DNA of 64,000 bases from Cupriavidus sp. EM10 (GCF_018729255.1 NZ_CP076062.1:62001-126000); one strand, 5' to 3'; positions 1 to 10,584 are shown, counted from the stretch's first letter. Numbers and translations: made by a program. The notes: generated by a model from the letters alone, not told the origin.

Positions 1-830
1 GTACCTGTTGCTGGCATTATCGGCGGTCCGGTTTCAGGCTGGATCATGCATTCAATGGCAGGAGTGAATGGCTGGGCCGGCTGGCAGTGGCTACTCCTGA
101 TTGAAGCGATGCCGTCAATCGTCATGGCCGCAGTCGTGCTCTTTTTCCTTGAGAATCGCGTGGCGGAAGCAAAATGGCTTACGGAAGAAGAGCGCGCCAT
201 CATCGCGGATGACATCAGTCGCGATCAGATGCAGGCGCAGTCCCACGATTTGCGTGAAGGATTCACCAACCCGAAGGTCTGGTTCTTGTGCGGCATATAC
301 TTTTCTTCGCAGTTGGGCTGTACGGTGTGGGCTTCTTTTTGCCTACGCTGATCAAGAATACGGGCACCACAGATCCGGTCGCAATCGGCTGGCTAAGCAG
401 TTTGCCGTACATCGCTGCTGTGGTCGCTCTGATCCTCGTCAGCCGCTCCTCTGACGCTCGGCGTGAACGTCGTTGGCACATTACGGTGCCTGCGTTGCTT
501 GGTGCTGCTTCCTGGTTGGTTGCCTCGAGCTTCAGCACAAACCTTCTGGTAGCGATGATTGCGCTGACTATCGTCACCTGCTGCGTTGTCGTGACTATCT
601 CGCAGTTCTGGTGCATGCCGACGGCGATACTCGGCGGAGCGGCAGCGGCAGCGGGCATTGCCGTCATTAACTCTGTGGGAAATCTTTCTGGCTTCCTTGG
701 GCCGTTCTTCATCGGCTGGGCAACGGAGAAGACACATTCGACAGCGTTGGGGCTTTACATGCTTGCAGCGGCGCTTGCGATCGGCGGCCTGCTCGTGCTC
801 CGCGTACGGAAAGAATGGGTGAACCGCTGA
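1..830 (+). CDS. MFS transporter, 3' part (5' end outside window; one frameshift)
   Basis: This is the C-terminal two thirds of a major facilitator superfamily permease of the anion:cation symporter type. Translation is already open at base 1 and reads hydrophobic helices with GGPVSGWIM, then a cytoplasmic charged loop (WLTEEERAII). The family hallmark YGVGFFLPTLIK and about five further membrane segments follow, up to the stop at 828-830. The reading frame breaks at the T run 301-304; one extra T restores continuity across CGIYFF...AVGLYG. The neighbouring glycerate kinase suggests uptake of a hydroxy acid such as tartrate or glycerate (inference). It could equally transport another organic anion. 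Confidence 0.8.
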
Positions 831-887
831 GTTCCAATCGGTGTTGAAGCAATGCAATGAATCGGCCATTTCTTTCAAGGTGGAACC

Positions 888-1061
888 ATGTTTGTTTGCG
901 TAGAGGGAGTCGGGTACTGGAACGGAACCCCGATCAGTGAAATTGTGCTCGACAGCCTCTGCGCTGAAGAGAGGCTTTCAGTTCTGGTCGCGCTGTCAGC
1001 TCACGACGCCTCCAATTCTATGGATCGAGATAGCGCACGAGCGCTTGGGTTTAATGGCTGA
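888..1061 (+). CDS. small hypothetical ORF between transporter and glycerate kinase
   Basis: A 57-residue ORF starting MFVCVEGVGYWNG lies in the 318-base gap between the transporter and the glycerate kinase, with a weak purine-rich stretch (AAGGTGG) before its ATG. I do not recognise it, and it has no signal peptide or membrane segment. It may be a short conserved gene or chance. Nothing else is seen in this gap. Confidence 0.25.
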   Translation: MFVCVEGVGYWNGTPISEIVLDSLCAEERLSVLVALSAHDASNSMDRDSARALGFNG

Positions 1062-2283
1062 AACTGACGACAACCAATTGCATGCATGCGGATTGCCTTT
1101 CTAACTTAGATGTCGGCAACCTCCCAGACCTACTAGCCGAGTTCAACGATGAAGATTGTGATTGCTCCAGATTCGTTCAAGGAAAGCCTTTCCGCCGCTG
1201 AAGTCGCCACGCAGATAGAAGCCGGTTTTCGAGAGATCTTTCCCGACTTTCACTATCATCGCCTGCCGATTGCTGATGGAGGGAAGGCACTGTCGACGCA
1301 CTGCTCGAAGCGGTAAGTGGGCAACGCAGGCAAGTGACGGTAAGCGACCCATTGGGCCGTCCCGTTCAGGCGGCGTATGCCATTCTGTCCAACGGCATGG
1401 GAGTTATCGAGATGGCCGCCGCCAGCGGCCTTCATCTGGTGGCGCCGCACGAGCGAGATCCGCGCATCACGTCCAGCCGGGGACAGGCGAATTGATAATG
1501 GATGCACTGTCCGCTGGAGTGCGACACTTCATTATCGGGATTGGCGGAAGCGCAACGAACGATGGTGGCGCGGGTCTGCTTCAGGCACTTGGTGTACGGC
1601 TTGTCGACGCTGCGGGTGTTGATCTCGTTTCAGGTGGGGCTGCTCTGTCGCACCTCGCTCGCATTGATCAATCATGCGCCGATCCGAGACTCAAAGAGTG
1701 CCGCTTTGAGGTCGCGTGCGACGTCGATAATCCACTCACCGGGAGTAGCGGTGCGACGGCTGTTTTTGGCCCACAGAAAGGGGCGACGCCCCAAATGATC
1801 GACGAGCTTGATGAGGCCTTGGGCAACCTCGCTGCCGTGATGAAGCGGGACCTCGATGCTGATGTGCGCTCGTTACCGGGTAGCGGTGCTGCGGGTGGGC
1901 TCGGCGCGGCGTTGATTGGCGTGCTTCATGCAAGATTGCGACCTGGCGTCGAAATCGTATGTGAAGCCATGAAAATGGCGGATGCTGTGCGAGAGGCAGA
2001 CCTCGTCGTCACCGGCGAGGGCTGCATAGATGGGCAAACAGCCCGTGGGAAAGCGCCTGTCGGCATCGCGAAGCTTGCATCACAATTTGGGGTGCCGGTA
2101 ATCGCGATTGGGGGCGCGGTCGCAGGCAGCGCAGAGACGGTATATGCGAATGGAATTGATGCCGTGTTTCCATCGGTTCAGCGTGCATGTTCCATAGATC
2201 AGGCATTTCAAGACGCGGCTGTCAATGTGCGCACGACCGCGCGCAATGGAGTTGACCCTGTAACTCAGGACACCCGAACACCG

Positions 2284-3120
2284 TTAAGTTGATGATGTTG
2301 CGGCGCGTCGGAACTCCCGAGGCGAACGATACTTCAACGCTTTATGCGGATGCCAGTCATTGTATTGCTCGAACGCGACCGTTAGCTGAGAGAGCGCGGT
2401 CGGCACGTCGGGCTTGTTCATGAACGCGATGTAATCGCGCTTCATGGTCTTGACGAAGGATTCGGCCATACCGTTGCTCTGCGGAGAACGCACCGGCGTG
2501 GTCAGTGGCTCCAGGCCCAGTTCCCGCGCGAAGCTGCGCGTACGATGGTCGATGTACGCCGAGCCGTTGTCCGAGAGCCATTCGATGGTTTGCTCGGTCT
2601 GCACGGCGCCAAAGCGCTGCTCGACGGCCGCCAGCATGACATCTCGAACAATATCCCCACTGTGCCCGCCGGTGGTCGCCGCCCAACTAATGGCTTCTCG
2701 GTCATGGCAATCGAGCGCAAAGGTGACGCGTAGCGGCGAACCATCGTCGCAACGGAATTCAAAGCCGTCTGAACACCAGCGGGTATTGCTACGGTCGACA
2801 GCGACCCGACCGTCATGGCGACGTGTATCGAGTCGTCGCCCAGGCCGGCGAAGCAGCAACTGGTGGTCGTGCATCACACGATAAACACGCTTTGCGTTCA
2901 CGGGCGAGGCCCCGCTCAGCTCATGACTGCGCCGTAGCAAAGCCCAGACCCTTCGGTAGCCGTATGTCGGCAGGCCCGCAACCAGCTCATGGATTTCAGC
3001 CACCAGCGCCGTGTCGTCGTATTGGCGGGCGCGGCGGCCATCCCGCCATTCCGACGAACGGGCCTGTTTCGCTGCCACCGCAGAGCGCGCCACGCCAAGG
3101 ACATCGCAGACCGTCTTCAT
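2284..3120 (-). CDS. IS2-group transposase OrfB (DDE integrase)
   Basis: Catalytic rve-type transposase of about 278 residues, starting [15 protein letters not shown] at 3120. The HTH_21-like region reads [15 protein letters not shown]. The DDE triad is visible: Asp in [11 protein letters not shown], Asp in [10 protein letters not shown], and Glu in [14 protein letters not shown]. It ends [16 protein letters not shown], a typical IS3-family C-terminus. The sequence closely follows that of Escherichia coli IS2 OrfB as I know it. No frameshift is seen. Confidence 0.93.
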   Translation of the reverse strand: MKTVCDVLGVARSAVAAKQARSSEWRDGRRARQYDDTALVAEIHELVAGLPTYGYRRVWALLRRSHELSGASPVNAKRVYRVMHDHQLLLRRPGRRLDTRRHDGRVAVDRSNTRWCSDGFEFRCDDGSPLRVTFALDCHDREAISWAATTGGHSGDIVRDVMLAAVEQRFGAVQTEQTIEWLSDNGSAYIDHRTRSFARELGLEPLTTPVRSPQSNGMAESFVKTMKRDYIAFMNKPDVPTALSQLTVAFEQYNDWHPHKALKYRSPREFRRAATSST

Positions 3121-3518
3121 TGGTCGTCCCCGGGCAGTAAGGGCGAGCGCGCAATCCAGTTTTTTGAGCGCCCGTACTCCACGGCTTCCTTCAGGATCTC
3201 GGCTTCCTGCGTTTTCTTTCCGAGTAGCCGCTGCAGTTCCCTGATCTCCTTCATCGCTGCAGCCAACTGCGAGGCCGGGACCACAGCTTCGCCAGCGCTC
3301 ACAGCGGCCAGGCTTCCTTCCTGGTATTGCTTGCGCCATGCGAACACCTGATTGGGATTGAGCCCATGCCGTCGGGCAACCGCCGAAACCGTGGCACCCG
3401 GCTCCATCGTTTCCTGAACGATGGCGAGCTTTTCTTGGACTGAACGGCGCCGCCGCCGCTCAGGTTCGGTAAGAATTTCGATGCTTTCCACGATTTGCCT
3501 AGGCTTGAAACTAGTCAC
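3117..3518 (-). CDS. IS2-group transposase OrfA
   Basis: A 133-residue DNA-binding partner of the IS transposase. It starts at GTG 3518 behind a purine-rich AGAGGTAG. It contains a helix-turn-helix ([23 protein letters not shown] when read in two parts) and a C-terminal leucine-rich coiled coil ([20 protein letters not shown]), as in IS2 OrfA. Its stop overlaps the OrfB start in an ATGA. In IS2-type elements a programmed frameshift can fuse OrfA and OrfB; no test of that is possible here. Confidence 0.9.
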   Translation of the reverse strand: MTSFKPRQIVESIEILTEPERRRRRSVQEKLAIVQETMEPGATVSAVARRHGLNPNQVFAWRKQYQEGSLAAVSAGEAVVPASQLAAAMKEIRELQRLLGKKTQEAEILKEAVEYGRSKNWIARSPLLPGDDQ

Positions 3519-3633
3519 AAGACTACCTCTTATTGTAAGAGGTGCCGGGTGTCCTGAGATTCAAGGGGCCGCTCCACGCAATATAGCTGCCGTTCTCAGC
3601 ATTGGTGCGCGCTCGTTTGCGAAAACTACGTAA

Positions 3634-4389
3634 ACCACCGCGGGGAGTGAGTCCCCTCTGAGCGCTTTCCGAAGGGCTGATCATGACTCGGGAAGAGACA
3701 AATTACTCTGACGGCCAGAGATCCCGGCGGAGACGGGCTGGAGCGCGCCGCTTTGATCTTCAGTTCTCGGGTTTTATTGTCGCAATGCAGGATGCAGCAT
3801 TCTCATAAGCGGGCGCACTAGGTGGACACCAAGGCTGACAGCGTAGGCCCTAGTCCACCTACCTATCCAGGCACAGCTCCCTTCTGCCAAGAAAGTCAGC
3901 TACAGATTTAAAAGGGAACTTGGGTGAATCTTTCGGTGTTGCTTCCGACTCCGGGCATTGTGACCAGTTCATGCAACGTCTACTTCTACCTGTTGTTGAC
4001 AGATCTCATCGAGTTGGGATTGGACCTTCCGCTTACTCCGGTCTTCGGTCGTACTGGCACACACAGTAGTGATTATTCCAGGCGCCCGTGGGCTCGCCTC
4101 CTAAGGCTGCGCTGGATGGCAAGATGCCGGGCGCACGAGAGTGCTGCCGGCAGCAAGAGCCAGTCCTCAAAAACATTCCGGAGCGCGGCGCGATGCCGTC
4201 GGATGCGAAATAAATGCAACAACCTACATTTGGCGCAGGGTTGCGGCACTCAAAACGCTCACTCGGCAATTCCCGGCTCGCCGCTGACGGGTGGGCATGC
4301 AAAGCGGCCAGTAAAATCGGCGTGTCCACTGCAGGATAATTCGTCTTATCTGCTATCGTAAATCGGCCGACACCTGCGGCCCGTTTGCA
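3634..4389. other. 756-base region with no convincing gene; contains an inverted repeat
   Basis: No ORF here reads like a conserved protein. A 9-bp inverted repeat TAGGTGGAC (3819-3827) / GTCCACCTA (3853-3861) brackets 25 bases and lies upstream of the degenerate integrase, so it could be a recombination-site remnant. A single TTTATTGT (3773-3780) resembles the repeats at the transposon right end but points the same way, not inverted. A 42-codon ORF from 3683 is unsupported. Confidence 0.5.
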
Positions 4390-6265
4390 GTGCCCCGCCC
4401 GTGCCGTGCGCTCTCCGATACCTGGAGCCGCCATGGTCACGTCCGTTCCCCTGACGCACCGACGCCCGCGCCGCCGCGCGGCCGCTACAGCGTGGTGCGC
4501 CCGCGCCTGCACCGCGGCCACTTCGCCTTCCTGCGCGCGGTGGCGCAGGGGCTGTCCCCGCGCGCCATGTGGGACCGCTACCTCGCCGACGCGGGCGCCT
4601 TCGACGACGGCCCGCGCGTGCACCGCATGACCGGCTGGATCCGGACCGAACTCGGCGCAGCCGCCGCGCGCGGCGGCGACTTCGCGCGCGCCCGGCTGCT
4701 GCGCCTGGATCTGGCGCCGCGGCCATTGCCGGATGCGCCGGACGCCGCGCCGACGCTGGCCGACTTTGTCGCGATGCAAGGACTCGAGGCGTTCAGCGAG
4801 GCCGAGCAACTGGCGGCGTGGGCGGCAGCCTACGCGCCTACCTCACCCACGGCACCCGCCGAGGCGGCGCGCACCCGTGAGCGGCGACGCCTCCGGCTGC
4901 TGCACCGGCAGCTCGACGCCATCCACGCGCTGGAGGCGCAGGTCGCCCAGCCCGTCTCGCCCGCCGATGGCTGCGAGGCCTGGTTGGTCGACGCGGTGGC
5001 CGAGCGCCTGCGGCGTGCCGGTCTCCTGACGCTGGGCGACCTGGTGGCGCGCCTGCAGGAGCGCGGCCCGACCTGGTGGCGTCCCCTGCGCGGCATCGGA
5101 GCGCGCAAGGCGCACGCGATCGCCGCGTTCCTGGGCGCGCACGCGGACACGCTGGGCGCGGTACCCGAATTCGAGTCCGATGAGGTCGCTGCGACGCGGC
5201 CGGTGGCGGAAGCATGCCGCCCACGCAGCGCCTGCGCGCCACTCGAGCGCTTCACGCCGCCCGCGGCGCTCGACGGGCGCGCCGGCACTTACCGCTGCCC
5301 ACGGGCCCAGTGCCGCCTGGCGGCCGACAACGACCGCGAGGCCATCCTCGCGTGGCTCGCCAGCAAGGGCGATGGTCAGAGCGGGGGCGTGAACGGTACC
5401 CTGCGCGCGTACCGCAAGGAGGCCGAGCGCTTCCTGCTGTGGGCGGTGCTCGCGCGGCGCTGCGCGCTGTCCTCCATCACGATCGAGGATGCCGTCGCCT
5501 ACCGCGACTTCCTGCTGGCGCCGCCGGCGGACTGGTGCAGCCTGCACACGCAGCCGCGCTGGAGCGCGCGCTGGCGGCCGCTGGCCGGGCCCCTGTCCGC
5601 TGCACGAGCTCGCGGCGTTGCCGCCCAGCTCGGCCAACCAGCGGCTGCAATTCGCGCTGCCGCTGCTGTATGACACCGGCCTGCGCCTGTCCGAGCTTGT
5701 GGCGGCGACCACCGACGATCTGCGCCAGGACGGCCCGTCGGGGCAGGGGGGAAGCCTCGGGCTGGACGGCTGGTGGCTGCAGGTGGTGGGCAAGGGCGGC
5801 CGCCTGCGCGAGGTGCCACTGCCGGCGGCCCTGATGCGGCAGTTGGCTGACTATCTGACGACACGGGGTCTGCCCGCCGACCCCCGGCAGGCCGGCGGCG
5901 CCGCGTTGCTGGGCGGGGCGATCGACCGGGCCGTCCGCACGCCCTGGGCGCGGCAACACACGCTGGATCCGGCCGCGCCGATCGCACCGAGCACCTTTCA
6001 CCGGCAGATCAAGGCGTTCTTGCGGCAGTGCGCCGAGACTATCGCGGCCGCGGATCCACCGGCCGCCCGGTGCCTGCGGCACGCGAGCACCCATTGGTTG
6101 CGTCACACCCACGCCTCGCACGCGCTCGCCGCCGGCGTGCCGGTCCAGATGGTGCAGCAAAACCTGGGACATCGATCGCTGGCCACCACCACGCGCTATG
6201 TGCGCACGGAGGCCGCGGCTCGCCGAGCGGCCATGGCGCACTTCTGGGCCGTGCAGCCGGCTTGA
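4390..6265 (+). pseudogene. tyrosine recombinase/integrase with internal deletion
   Basis: Large phage-type integrase of the roughly 600-residue class with an N-terminal DUF3701-like domain (HFAFLRAVAQGLSPRAMWDR, then TGWIRTELGAAAAR). The C-terminal catalytic domain shows box I as TGLRLSELVAA, box II as HWLRHTHASHAL, LGHRSLATTTRYV, and Tyr in TRYV. Between RWRPLAGP (about 5590) and ALPPSSANQRL (about 5625) the linker of some 60 residues found in relatives is missing, and the frame changes there. This is a deletion, not a one-base slip. The start is uncertain: GTG 4390 is in frame, while ATG 4433 is in another frame. The base composition is far more GC-rich than its neighbours. Confidence 0.75.
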
Positions 6266-6945
6266 GGTGGGGCCTGCGCCATCGTGCATGGCCCGGGCAG
6301 GCACGCGTGTTTACCCTTAAGCGCAGTGCCGCAGTCGGGCATTCCACTGCGGGCGTCATGCGCGCGATGCCGGGCGCTTGCGCTCATCAGGTGACCGCGC
6401 TAACGAGGGCGCTTTGCCAATCTCACCGAGGACATGGCGAAAAATGATGGCATCACAAGGATCAATACGTGGATAGCGTCGGCCGTCGAATGCTTTAAAG
6501 AAATATCGAACGTGGCGAGGTTGTGTCTTCTATCTTCGCGGGGAAGTCTCCGCGGCAATTGTCTGTCAATGCATCTTCACGTCCGACTGGGAAGAAATGA
6601 CGGCATAACAGTTCGCGATAAATCCGCAGATAAAAAGCATCCCGATGACTTGGAGATATCCGAAAAATCACCTTGATGCAATGCGGAAAATAAAAAACGC
6701 CATGCAGTCACGCACGGCGTTCATCTCTTGATTTCAGTCCTTCCGGTTCTACCATCGAACTCGGCTTGACTCGTCTGGCTGCAACCAGTCGAGCGGCCTG
6801 CGACCCGGTTGGGTCATCGGGAACCGGCATACCATCTGCCCGTACCCTCCGTCGATACTGCGATGTGGCAATCGGAGTATTGGCGACGGAGTGGCCAAGG
6901 TCAAGGGATTCTTGTGTCCGGCTTTCCAGGCAGATGGAGGCTTAC
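6266..6945. other. 680-base region, no convincing gene; hairpin at 6690-6716
   Basis: The region separates the integrase remnant from the transposition genes. An 80-codon ORF from 6434 has a plausible GAGGA before its ATG but no recognisable protein features. AACGCC at about 6695 pairs with GGCGTT at about 6715, forming a terminator-like hairpin without a strong T run. The left end of the Tn7-like element should lie between here and the integrase, or further left. I could not find a terminal TGT followed by ACAATAAA-type sites. Confidence 0.4.
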
Positions 6946-7037
6946 ATGAGTGTCTCAGACTGCATCCAGGTGCATCATCGACCGGACTGGCCCCAGGGTG
7001 TGCGCGGTCCTGCGGCGCGGGGAAGACGGTGCCAGCG

Positions 7038-7746
7038 ATGACGGGCCGCCATCTCATCCCGGCCATTGCGTGGCGCTTTGCCGATAGCAAGGGCATTCTG
7101 CCTCCGCTCGGGGAAAACTGCCTGATGCGCGCCTTGCCGGCCGCAGCGTCCGACGATGCCCTGCACAACGCGCGCAATGCCGCAGCGGCCGCGACAGCGG
7201 TCAGGGCCTGCATTGCTTGGGGGCTGACGCGAGCCGATTGCGTGGAATATGAGGTTCGGACTAGTTACGTCGCCTCGCGGCAGGAGTGTCCATCGCCCAG
7301 CGCCTCCTCGCCATACAGCGGGTCGTCACCGCCGGCGGCGGCCGCACGCTGGCAGAGATCCTTCGCGTGCAAGCGCTCGCCATGCGCTTACGCGGCGTCC
7401 ATGCGCTGGACCTTGCCGTGGCGTCAAGCGTGAATCTGCCGCGTATGAGCGCCTTCTTGTGTGCACCGATAACGGCTGAGATCCACAAGCTGCTGTTTGC
7501 GCTGCGTGCCTATGCCCGACCCTACATTGAACACACCAGCACCGTGGAGTGCCCGCCCACATTTATCAAGTTCCGTTCTTGCTTGTCGAGATGCTGTCCC
7601 GCTTGCCTATACCAGTGCGCATTCGTCAGGTTCGCATGGCAGATATCTCGTACTGCTGCGATCCCATGCGGGCAGGGTGGGTCTCGGCCGGGGTCGAGGC
7701 CACACGGGCGGCCCAAACACTGACAGGAGATATCCATCATGAGTAA
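7038..7746 (+). CDS. TnsC-like protein 1 (short paralogue, ATPase motifs absent; two frameshifts)
   Basis: Putative transposition regulator related to the downstream TnsC-like protein. Both start with similar residues (MTGRHLIPA here, MSKSHLVPQ there). Both share an APITAEIHKLLFALRAYA / GPLSMWLEKLMYALRSI region, and then YQVPFLLVEM / VQIPLLVVKM, which matches the strand after the P-loop in TnsC/TniB ATPases. No GxxxxGK[ST] is present where Walker A should be. Single-base losses at about 7283 and in CCC 7556-7558 break the frame. The protein ends early, before any Walker B region. Its stop overlaps the next start (ATG 7739). An ATG at 6946 with an excellent GGAGG could be the true start if another base is missing. 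Confidence 0.5.
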
Positions 7747-9012
7747 AAGCCATCTGGTACCCCAACACGCAGGGCGCGCTTCAATCGTCGTGCCCGAAGC
7801 GAATCCGGCGAGCTTTCTGGTCGAGCGACTGGGCACCTATCCAGACTTCGGCGCGGTCTGCAAGGCGATTGCGACGGCTTATTGTGGCGAGCATCTGACC
7901 GCTCCCCCGGTGGCGCGCTCACGCAATATGCGGATTGAGATGGCCATGCAGGACGCGTTCTTCCCGACGGGCATTGAACTGGTTGCTGGGCTGCGGATTC
8001 TGGCCGCGACCGAGATGCTCACGCAAACCCGTGGCAACGACTTTGTCGAGGTCAACCAGCACGCCGCGCTGGCGTCCTTCAACGCGCTGACGCAAACCTA
8101 TTCGCTGGCAGAGGCACTTAAGCACAGCCCCGCCCGATTCTGCATGGTCATCTGTGGTCCGCTCAGCATGTGGCTGGAAAAGCTGATGTATGCGCTGCGC
8201 TCCATCTTGGGCCCCATCCATCGCCACCATGACGTGGTCCATCCGGACGGCCAAGGCGGCGTGGTGGTCATGCCTTCGGATCTCGTGCAGATTCCGCTGC
8301 TCGTCGTCAAGATGCCCGTGCGAGTGACCGAAGCCGGCCTGTACTTCGCGGTGCTGGAGGCGCTGAGCCCCTTCGTTACGAATGATTTGCTGCACAAGGA
8401 AGGCCTGAGCCGGCGCAAGATGGAATCGTATGTGCCGACGCTGGTACGGGGATTGCTGGCCTTGCATGTCGGGGTCATAGCCATTGTCGGCATGCGCAAG
8501 GCGCATCTGCAGGCGACACATCTGCCGCAGTTCTACTTGGCCTTGGAATGGCTGAAGGCGTCGGGGATCGGTGTCGTCATTTGTACGGCCCCGGGCATGC
8601 TTGCCCAGAAGCGCGGCGATCTGTCCCCCTGTGCTGCGCAACGGAAGCGGCAACCTTTATCGACAGCTATGACGATCGGGACCTCGCGAACCTCGCACTG
8701 CATTGGTACGCGTTGCTCGAGCGTGACGAGCCACAACCCCCAGGCCTCGTGGAGGCCATCGGCGCGGTCCATGCTCAGCGCGAGGCCATCTTCATGATCT
8801 TCCGGGAACTGCATCACCGACTGGACGTGGAGCGTCTGTCGATGGAAAAAGCCACGGCAAACATCGAAGCGGATGCTTGCGCGGCGCGCAAGCGGCAGAA
8901 CGAGCTATGGGAGATGGAAATCGTGCCCTATACGGATGGCCAGGCATACCGGGATTGGCTTCCGTTCGACACCGTGATCGAGGAGTTGCGGCCCCCGAGA
9001 TCCGGAGGGTGA
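7739..9012 (+). CDS. TnsC-like protein 2 with degenerate Walker motifs (one frameshift)
   Basis: About 424 residues after repair of the C run 8625-8629; RBS CAGGAGA before ATG 7739. The order of blocks follows TnsC/TniB AAA+ regulators. A segment sits where the P-loop belongs (CGPLSMWLEKLM, about 8148-8190). Then come VQIPLLVVKMPVR, a helical stretch, GVIAIVGMRKAH where Walker B (hhhhDE) belongs, and ASGIGVVICTAPGML where TnsC has IGxPVVLxGTP. The lysine/threonine of Walker A and the acidic pair of Walker B are both missing, so ATP hydrolysis is unlikely. The fold assignment is by pattern and gene context and needs structural confirmation. Confidence 0.5.
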
Positions 9013-9045
9013 TCTCACTGTCGCCATATATTAGGAGGTTTCACC

Positions 9046-10571
9046 ATGTTCGATGACATTGGTCCCGTCTATGCATGCTCCGACGTCGAGTCGGCCGCGA
9101 GCATTGCCAACCGCGCGTTGCTCGGTCGTCCGCTTACGCGTCACAGGAAGTACTCCAAGGTATTTGTGGTCGAGCTTGCCTACGGCACGGTCTCGTGGCC
9201 ACTGGAAACGGTCGCCCAATTGGGGGAGGCCTGCTGGGGACCGTCGAGACGCTCACCCGCAAGCGAAGTGTCACCTACTACGCCGCGCTGTCCATGGGCG
9301 GCATAGAGCGTACCAACTTCCTGAAGGCCGTCCGCACGAGCAGCGACACTTCCCTTCGCCGGGACAATAGCCGGGACGCCTGCGATCCACCCCCGTTCAC
9401 CCAAGCATGCCCGCGATGTGAGGCAATGATCTGGAAAGACTATGGCACGCGTGCGCAACTGGTGGTCCATCAGCCGCCATTTGTCGAGGCTTGCGTCCTC
9501 GACGGCTACGGGCTCGAGCCATGGGTGCCGGGCGGTCGGCCGCCCAAGCATCGCGGCCACGGACGTCAGTCCTCGCAAGGCAAGATCGCCTTCGCGCGCG
9601 ACGTCATGGCCGTGTGTGAGGCGGCAGCCGACCTCGATGGGTTTGTCGACGGGCTTCGGCATAAGCTGCATGAGCTCGACCTGATAAACCGGAGCGGCCG
9701 GCTCAACCGCATGCTGCTGGCAAGGATGTTGGCCAGTTACGTCATCAAGCACTACCGGGGCTCCGCGCTTGAGCAGGTGTTCGATGTCGAAAACGCGTGC
9801 AATCCGCTCTACGAATTCTTGAGGCGGCCGGAATACACCGCACCGCCGCATTATGTGGTGGTGCTCTACGCGCTGTTGCGCGACACGCAACCGGTCACCT
9901 TCGTGCCGGCAGATCATACGATCGCGGCGCTGCAAGGAACCTGGGGGGCCAGAACCTATCAACCGCCCCTGCCTTCAAAACCGGCCGACAGGAACTTCGT
10001 CGGCCTGCTGCAGGCCGGGTTTTCCCGCAACGGAGCCGCCGCGCATTGCGGCCTGACCAAGGGGCAGGCGGAACGGCGGATGCAGAACGTGGAGGGGTTG
10101 GCGGAGCAATGGCGCCAAGCGCGTCAGGCAGTGCTACGGCACAGCGCGCGTCAGGTCTTTCTGCGCGTGCATGAAACCGTACGGGCACAGCCCTGCGGCA
10201 CGCTGCATCAATCGGAAGCCGCGGCCTATACTTGGTTGATGCGGCACGATCAAGAGTGGCTCAACGCCCATCAGTTTGGTCGCCTTTCACCGACGGTCGC
10301 CCGGAAGGTAAGCGCGCCACACCGCAAGCTGAAGGCCAACGATATCGAAATGGCCTTGCCGCATCTAGCCAAGACGTTGATCGGGACACGGGATCGGGCC
10401 AGGGTCAGGTATCCCCGTGAGGTGACGCATCTGGGCCGGGTGTCAGGGATTCCCTGGCGCCAACTTGCTGCCTTGTGCCGCGCATCCCCTTCCCTGGACT
10501 GCGCGATCAAGGCCCTCCTTCAACGCCAGAGTTTACGGGTCTCCTCAAAGCCAGCAGGCCGTAAGACTTAA
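9046..10571 (+). CDS. TniQ/TnsD-family target-selection protein (one frameshift)
   Basis: DNA-binding target selector of Tn7-like elements. It starts at ATG 9046 behind a strong AGGAGG. One G is missing in the run 9222-9226. The N-terminal part ends with LTRKRSVTYYAALSM, comparable to the HTLFPYYAPFLP block of TnsD. Next comes a zinc-finger region with CPRC (9409-9420), His in VVHQPPF, and Cys in EACVLDGYG; the usual final His is replaced. The C-terminal part has EAAAYTWLMRHDQEWLNAH, the conserved AxxYxWLYRxDxxWL block of TnsD. About 508 residues, so TnsD-sized rather than short TniQ. It sits between the TnsC-like and TnsA/TnsB-like genes. Confidence 0.7.
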
Positions 10572-10584
10572 AAGGCGGAAAGAC

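Larger units (their letters stand above)
2247..3576 (-). mobile_element. complete IS3-family (IS2-group) insertion sequence, 1330 bp
   Basis: The ends are imperfect inverted repeats of about 30 bp. The left end is TGGAGTTGACCC and the complement of the right end is TGGAGCGGCCCC; both then contain CTCAGGACACCCG. The ends begin TG and finish CA, as in the IS3 family. The 5-bp direct repeat CGCAA is present at 2242-2246 and 3577-3581. The two transposase ORFs overlap by ATGA and read right to left. Intact ends, intact ORFs and a perfect target duplication indicate a recent, probably active insertion into the glycerate kinase gene. Confidence 0.93.
1149..3633 (+). pseudogene. glycerate kinase gene interrupted by an insertion sequence
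   Basis: Type I glycerate kinase (GarK/GlxK family) phosphorylates D-glycerate in glyoxylate/tartrate breakdown. It starts at ATG 1149 with [16 protein letters not shown], the family's N-terminal signature. It continues with LPIADGG, DPLGRPVQA, IGIGGSATNDGGAG and VTGEGCIDGQTARGK. Two single-base losses break the frame (G runs 1281-1283 and 1479-1482). The 3' end is genuinely disrupted: an IS lies at 2247-3576 flanked by CGCAA duplications. Removing the IS and one CGCAA joins ...VRTTARN to IAAVLSIGARSFAKTT and a stop at 3631-3633. The cell carrying this copy should lack this enzyme. Confidence 0.88.

Noticed and set aside
3773..3780. TTTATTGT as a possible left end of the Tn7-like element
   Set aside because: Single copy, same orientation as the right-end sites instead of inverted, and not preceded by a terminal TGT at the right spacing.
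3683..3808. 42-codon ORF downstream of the glycerate kinase
   Set aside because: Arg-rich, no ribosome site, no features.
4033..4809. Minus-strand ORF overlapping the integrase start
   Set aside because: Ala/Arg/Gly-rich shadow of very GC-rich integrase coding sequence.
6434..6676. 80-codon plus-strand ORF
   Set aside because: Passable ribosome site but no recognisable composition or homology; left as part of the gene-free region.
7000..7040. GAGKT near the start of TnsC-like protein 1 as a Walker A motif
   Set aside because: It lacks the Gly five residues before GK and lies before the probable start, far from the strand that should follow a P-loop.
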